A program made the position numbers and the translations under genes. A stretch of 44,457 nt of DNA from a bacterium (lineage in GTDB: Bacteria; Bacteroidota; Bacteroidia; Cytophagales; Cyclobacteriaceae), in NCBI GenBank assembly GCA_024743255.1, contig JANSWY010000035.1:1-44457 (forward strand). The letters run 5' to 3'. Below are positions 43,089 through 44,457 of this stretch, one piece after another; position 1 is the first letter of the stretch, and every line of letters begins with the position of its first letter. Below the pieces are notes generated by a model. It was not told the DNA's origin and did no database searches. It saw nothing but the letters and a program-made list of their open reading frames with translations.

Positions 43089-43963
43089 CTAAACCTGCTT
43101 CTTAATTTGTTGATTGAAATAATTTCGCCATTGTTGTCTGTGATCTTAGTTAATTTGATTAATCCTTTACCACATATTACAACCGGATAACCTTCCTGAA
43201 GAAGAAGAATTTTTCCAGCATGCCTTAACTCAAAATTTTTATCAGGAAAAACTTCCCAATTTGAAATTGTTACTACTTCGTTATTTAGGTGAGCCTTGGC
43301 GCCAGCATAAGGAAATCCTACGGCATCTATAAATCTACCAATGTTTTCAGAACTATCATTCCAGTTGATGAAATAGTCTTCTTCATCCCTCCATATGCTA
43401 TACGTTGCTTCAGCTTCATTTTGAGGGGCCTTCGGTAATACTATATTTGCCTTAATGTCCTGAACCAGATCAATGGTAATTTGAGTATACAACTCACTTA
43501 TCATATTGATCACAGTATTAATTTTGATTGGATAATTTAAAGGCAACTGTTTCTGCATAATTATTGGACCAGCATCGTACTCTTTAGAAGCGTAGAGAGC
43601 TGTAACACCAACAGTTTGTTCCTTATTAATGAGTGCGTTAACAAGAGGTGCAAACCCTCTATACCTTGGAAGTAGAGAATCATGCAGGACAATTAAGTTT
43701 TTGAAATCACTTAAAAGCCATCGCCAACCTATCGCAATCTTATATCGTTCCGAACGACTAGGTTTGAAGTCTTTTCGGTTATGAAAATTGTACCCATGCT
43801 TTTCAGCAAAAGCTCTAATTTCTAAGTAAAAATCTTTCTGTACAGATTTGTCTTCACTACTTACTACATTTGTTATGATGTTGCCTAAATTATTTGCATG
43901 CAGAGCCTTCAAGACAGAATAGCCCTTTGCATTCATAATGAACAAATCGACTTCTCTAATCAT
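43085..43963 (-). CDS. Formyltransferase-like protein (probable sugar N-formyltransferase)
   Basis: 292 residues of the Fmt/ArnA formyl_trans_N family. The core reads IVLHDSLLPRYRGFAPLVNA, with H94 and D130 (SKEYDAGPI) in the places of the catalytic His and Asp. The usual catalytic Asn (IN.H) is Val92. A C-terminal domain with EATYSIWRDEEDYFINW and FPYAGAKAHL follows, as in sugar formyltransferases that act on amino sugars with N10-formyl-THF. It is not the tRNA enzyme: it sits between an ArnC-like and a WecE-like gene, overlapping both neighbours by one and four bases. Whether the N to V change preserves activity is open. Confidence 0.83.
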   Translation of the reverse strand: MIREVDLFIMNAKGYSVLKALHANNLGNIITNVVSSEDKSVQKDFYLEIRAFAEKHGYNFHNRKDFKPSRSERYKIAIGWRWLLSDFKNLIVLHDSLLPRYRGFAPLVNALINKEQTVGVTALYASKEYDAGPIIMQKQLPLNYPIKINTVINMISELYTQITIDLVQDIKANIVLPKAPQNEAEATYSIWRDEEDYFINWNDSSENIGRFIDAVGFPYAGAKAHLNNEVVTISNWEVFPDKNFELRHAGKILLLQEGYPVVICGKGLIKLTKITDNNGEIISINKLRSRFR

Positions 43964-44457
43964 TAGAAATTTGTCTTTTCACTGATGATATACCTTGGAC
44001 GAGCTTTTACCTGTTCAAAGATTTTACCTATGTACAAGGATACAGCTCCAATCAAGGAAATAATAAGTCCACTGAAGAACCAAATTGATAAGATCAAGCT
44101 TGTCCATCCGGTGACGATTATACTACCTCTCAAATATTGAACAAATAAGTAAACTCCTACAACTGAAGTAAAAACACATATTATAATTCCAAATCGTATA
44201 ATAAGTTTTAATGGTCTATCTGAAAATGCAATTATGACATTAATACCTAAGTTCAAAAGTGCTGTTAAAGAGTATGACGTTTTCCCTTCCTTTCTTTCAT
44301 TGTGCTTCACTTCAATGCTTTTGGAAGAAAAACCAACCCAATTTATCATTGTTGGGAAATATCTAATGTAGTCACCCATACTTAAAACGGCATTGATTAC
44401 CTTGGTTCTATACACACCAAAATTCGCTACAGAAGCGTCTTGTTTAGTGGAAGTGAG
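43963..44457 (-). CDS. ArnC-like polyprenyl-phosphate glycosyltransferase, C-terminal part (partial)
   Basis: The gene runs off the right edge; 164 codons are present, in frame from the last base to TAA 43963-43965. The visible part begins with the end of the GT-A domain (VYRTKVINAVLSMGDYIRYF, IEVKHNERKEGKTSYSL). It ends with two membrane segments (LIIRFGIIICVFTSVVGVYL; LILSIWFFSGLIISLIGAVS) and the juxtamembrane YIGKIFEQVKARPRYI. This is the C-terminal signature of ArnC/DPM1-like GT2 enzymes that load a sugar on polyprenyl phosphate at the inner membrane. The stop overlaps the next gene's start (TAATG). Confidence 0.88.
   Translation of the reverse strand, partial: LTSTKQDASVANFGVYRTKVINAVLSMGDYIRYFPTMINWVGFSSKSIEVKHNERKEGKTSYSLTALLNLGINVIIAFSDRPLKLIIRFGIIICVFTSVVGVYLFVQYLRGSIIVTGWTSLILSIWFFSGLIISLIGAVSLYIGKIFEQVKARPRYIISEKTNF

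Noticed and set aside
1-44457. CRISPR arrays, tRNA or rRNA genes, insertion sequences and prophage genes
   Set aside because: None were recognised on reading the window; no regular direct repeats with spacers, no transposase or integrase motifs.

Overview
This A+T-rich window comes from a member of the Bacteroidota. It is most likely a gliding or T9SS-bearing Cytophagales-type bacterium, though the genus cannot be fixed from the sequence. The evidence is gldH next to ricT, the type IX secretion genes porU and porV, a DUF2911 protein, WG repeats, and several TAnnTTTG promoter -7 elements near start codons. No rRNA, tRNA, CRISPR array, insertion sequence or prophage gene was recognised. Coding density is very high, and no gene-free stretch exceeds 300 bases.

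Layout. 1-2225 (+): the end of purD, then ricT with a long Asn/Lys/Gln-rich tail, then the gliding lipoprotein gldH. 2222-7151 (-): a large DUF4011/superfamily 1 helicase and a membrane-anchored triple helix-hairpin-helix protein. 7299-10770 (+): hemA and a secreted WG-repeat protein. 10767-18039 (-): a probable operon of a metallo-beta-lactamase-fold hydrolase, pssA, porU, porV and an M16-like protein lacking its zinc motif. 18103-23365 (+): an FAD oxidoreductase, a large protein joining a dead gluzincin domain, a Tol-type propeller and an Omp85-like barrel, and yicC. 23403-31818: small housekeeping and hypothetical units (DUF2911; lipoprotein-MazG-DUF2721; gcvT-comB; rnhB; Nudix-MATE; a membrane protein; a TPR protein).

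31819-44457 is a surface-glycan locus. A glycosyltransferase diverges from a PseB/CapE-like dehydratase and a multi-spanning polymerase-like protein. On the minus strand a nine-gene, tightly overlapping operon enters from beyond the right edge: an ArnC-like polyprenyl-phosphate glycosyltransferase (partial), a sugar formyltransferase-like protein, a WecE-type aminotransferase, an ArnT/PMT-like membrane glycosyltransferase, GT4, GT2, rfbF, rfbG and GT4.

The most interesting proposal is that the first four of these genes form an Arn-like cassette. It would make a 4-formamido-4,6-dideoxyhexose (probably Fuc4NFo), load it on a polyprenyl carrier and transfer it outside the inner membrane. Other notable items are the chimeric propeller-barrel protein, the pseudo-M16 gene directly after porV, the DUF4011 helicase with an apparently decayed nuclease end, and a strong tendency for convergent genes to share or abut stop codons.
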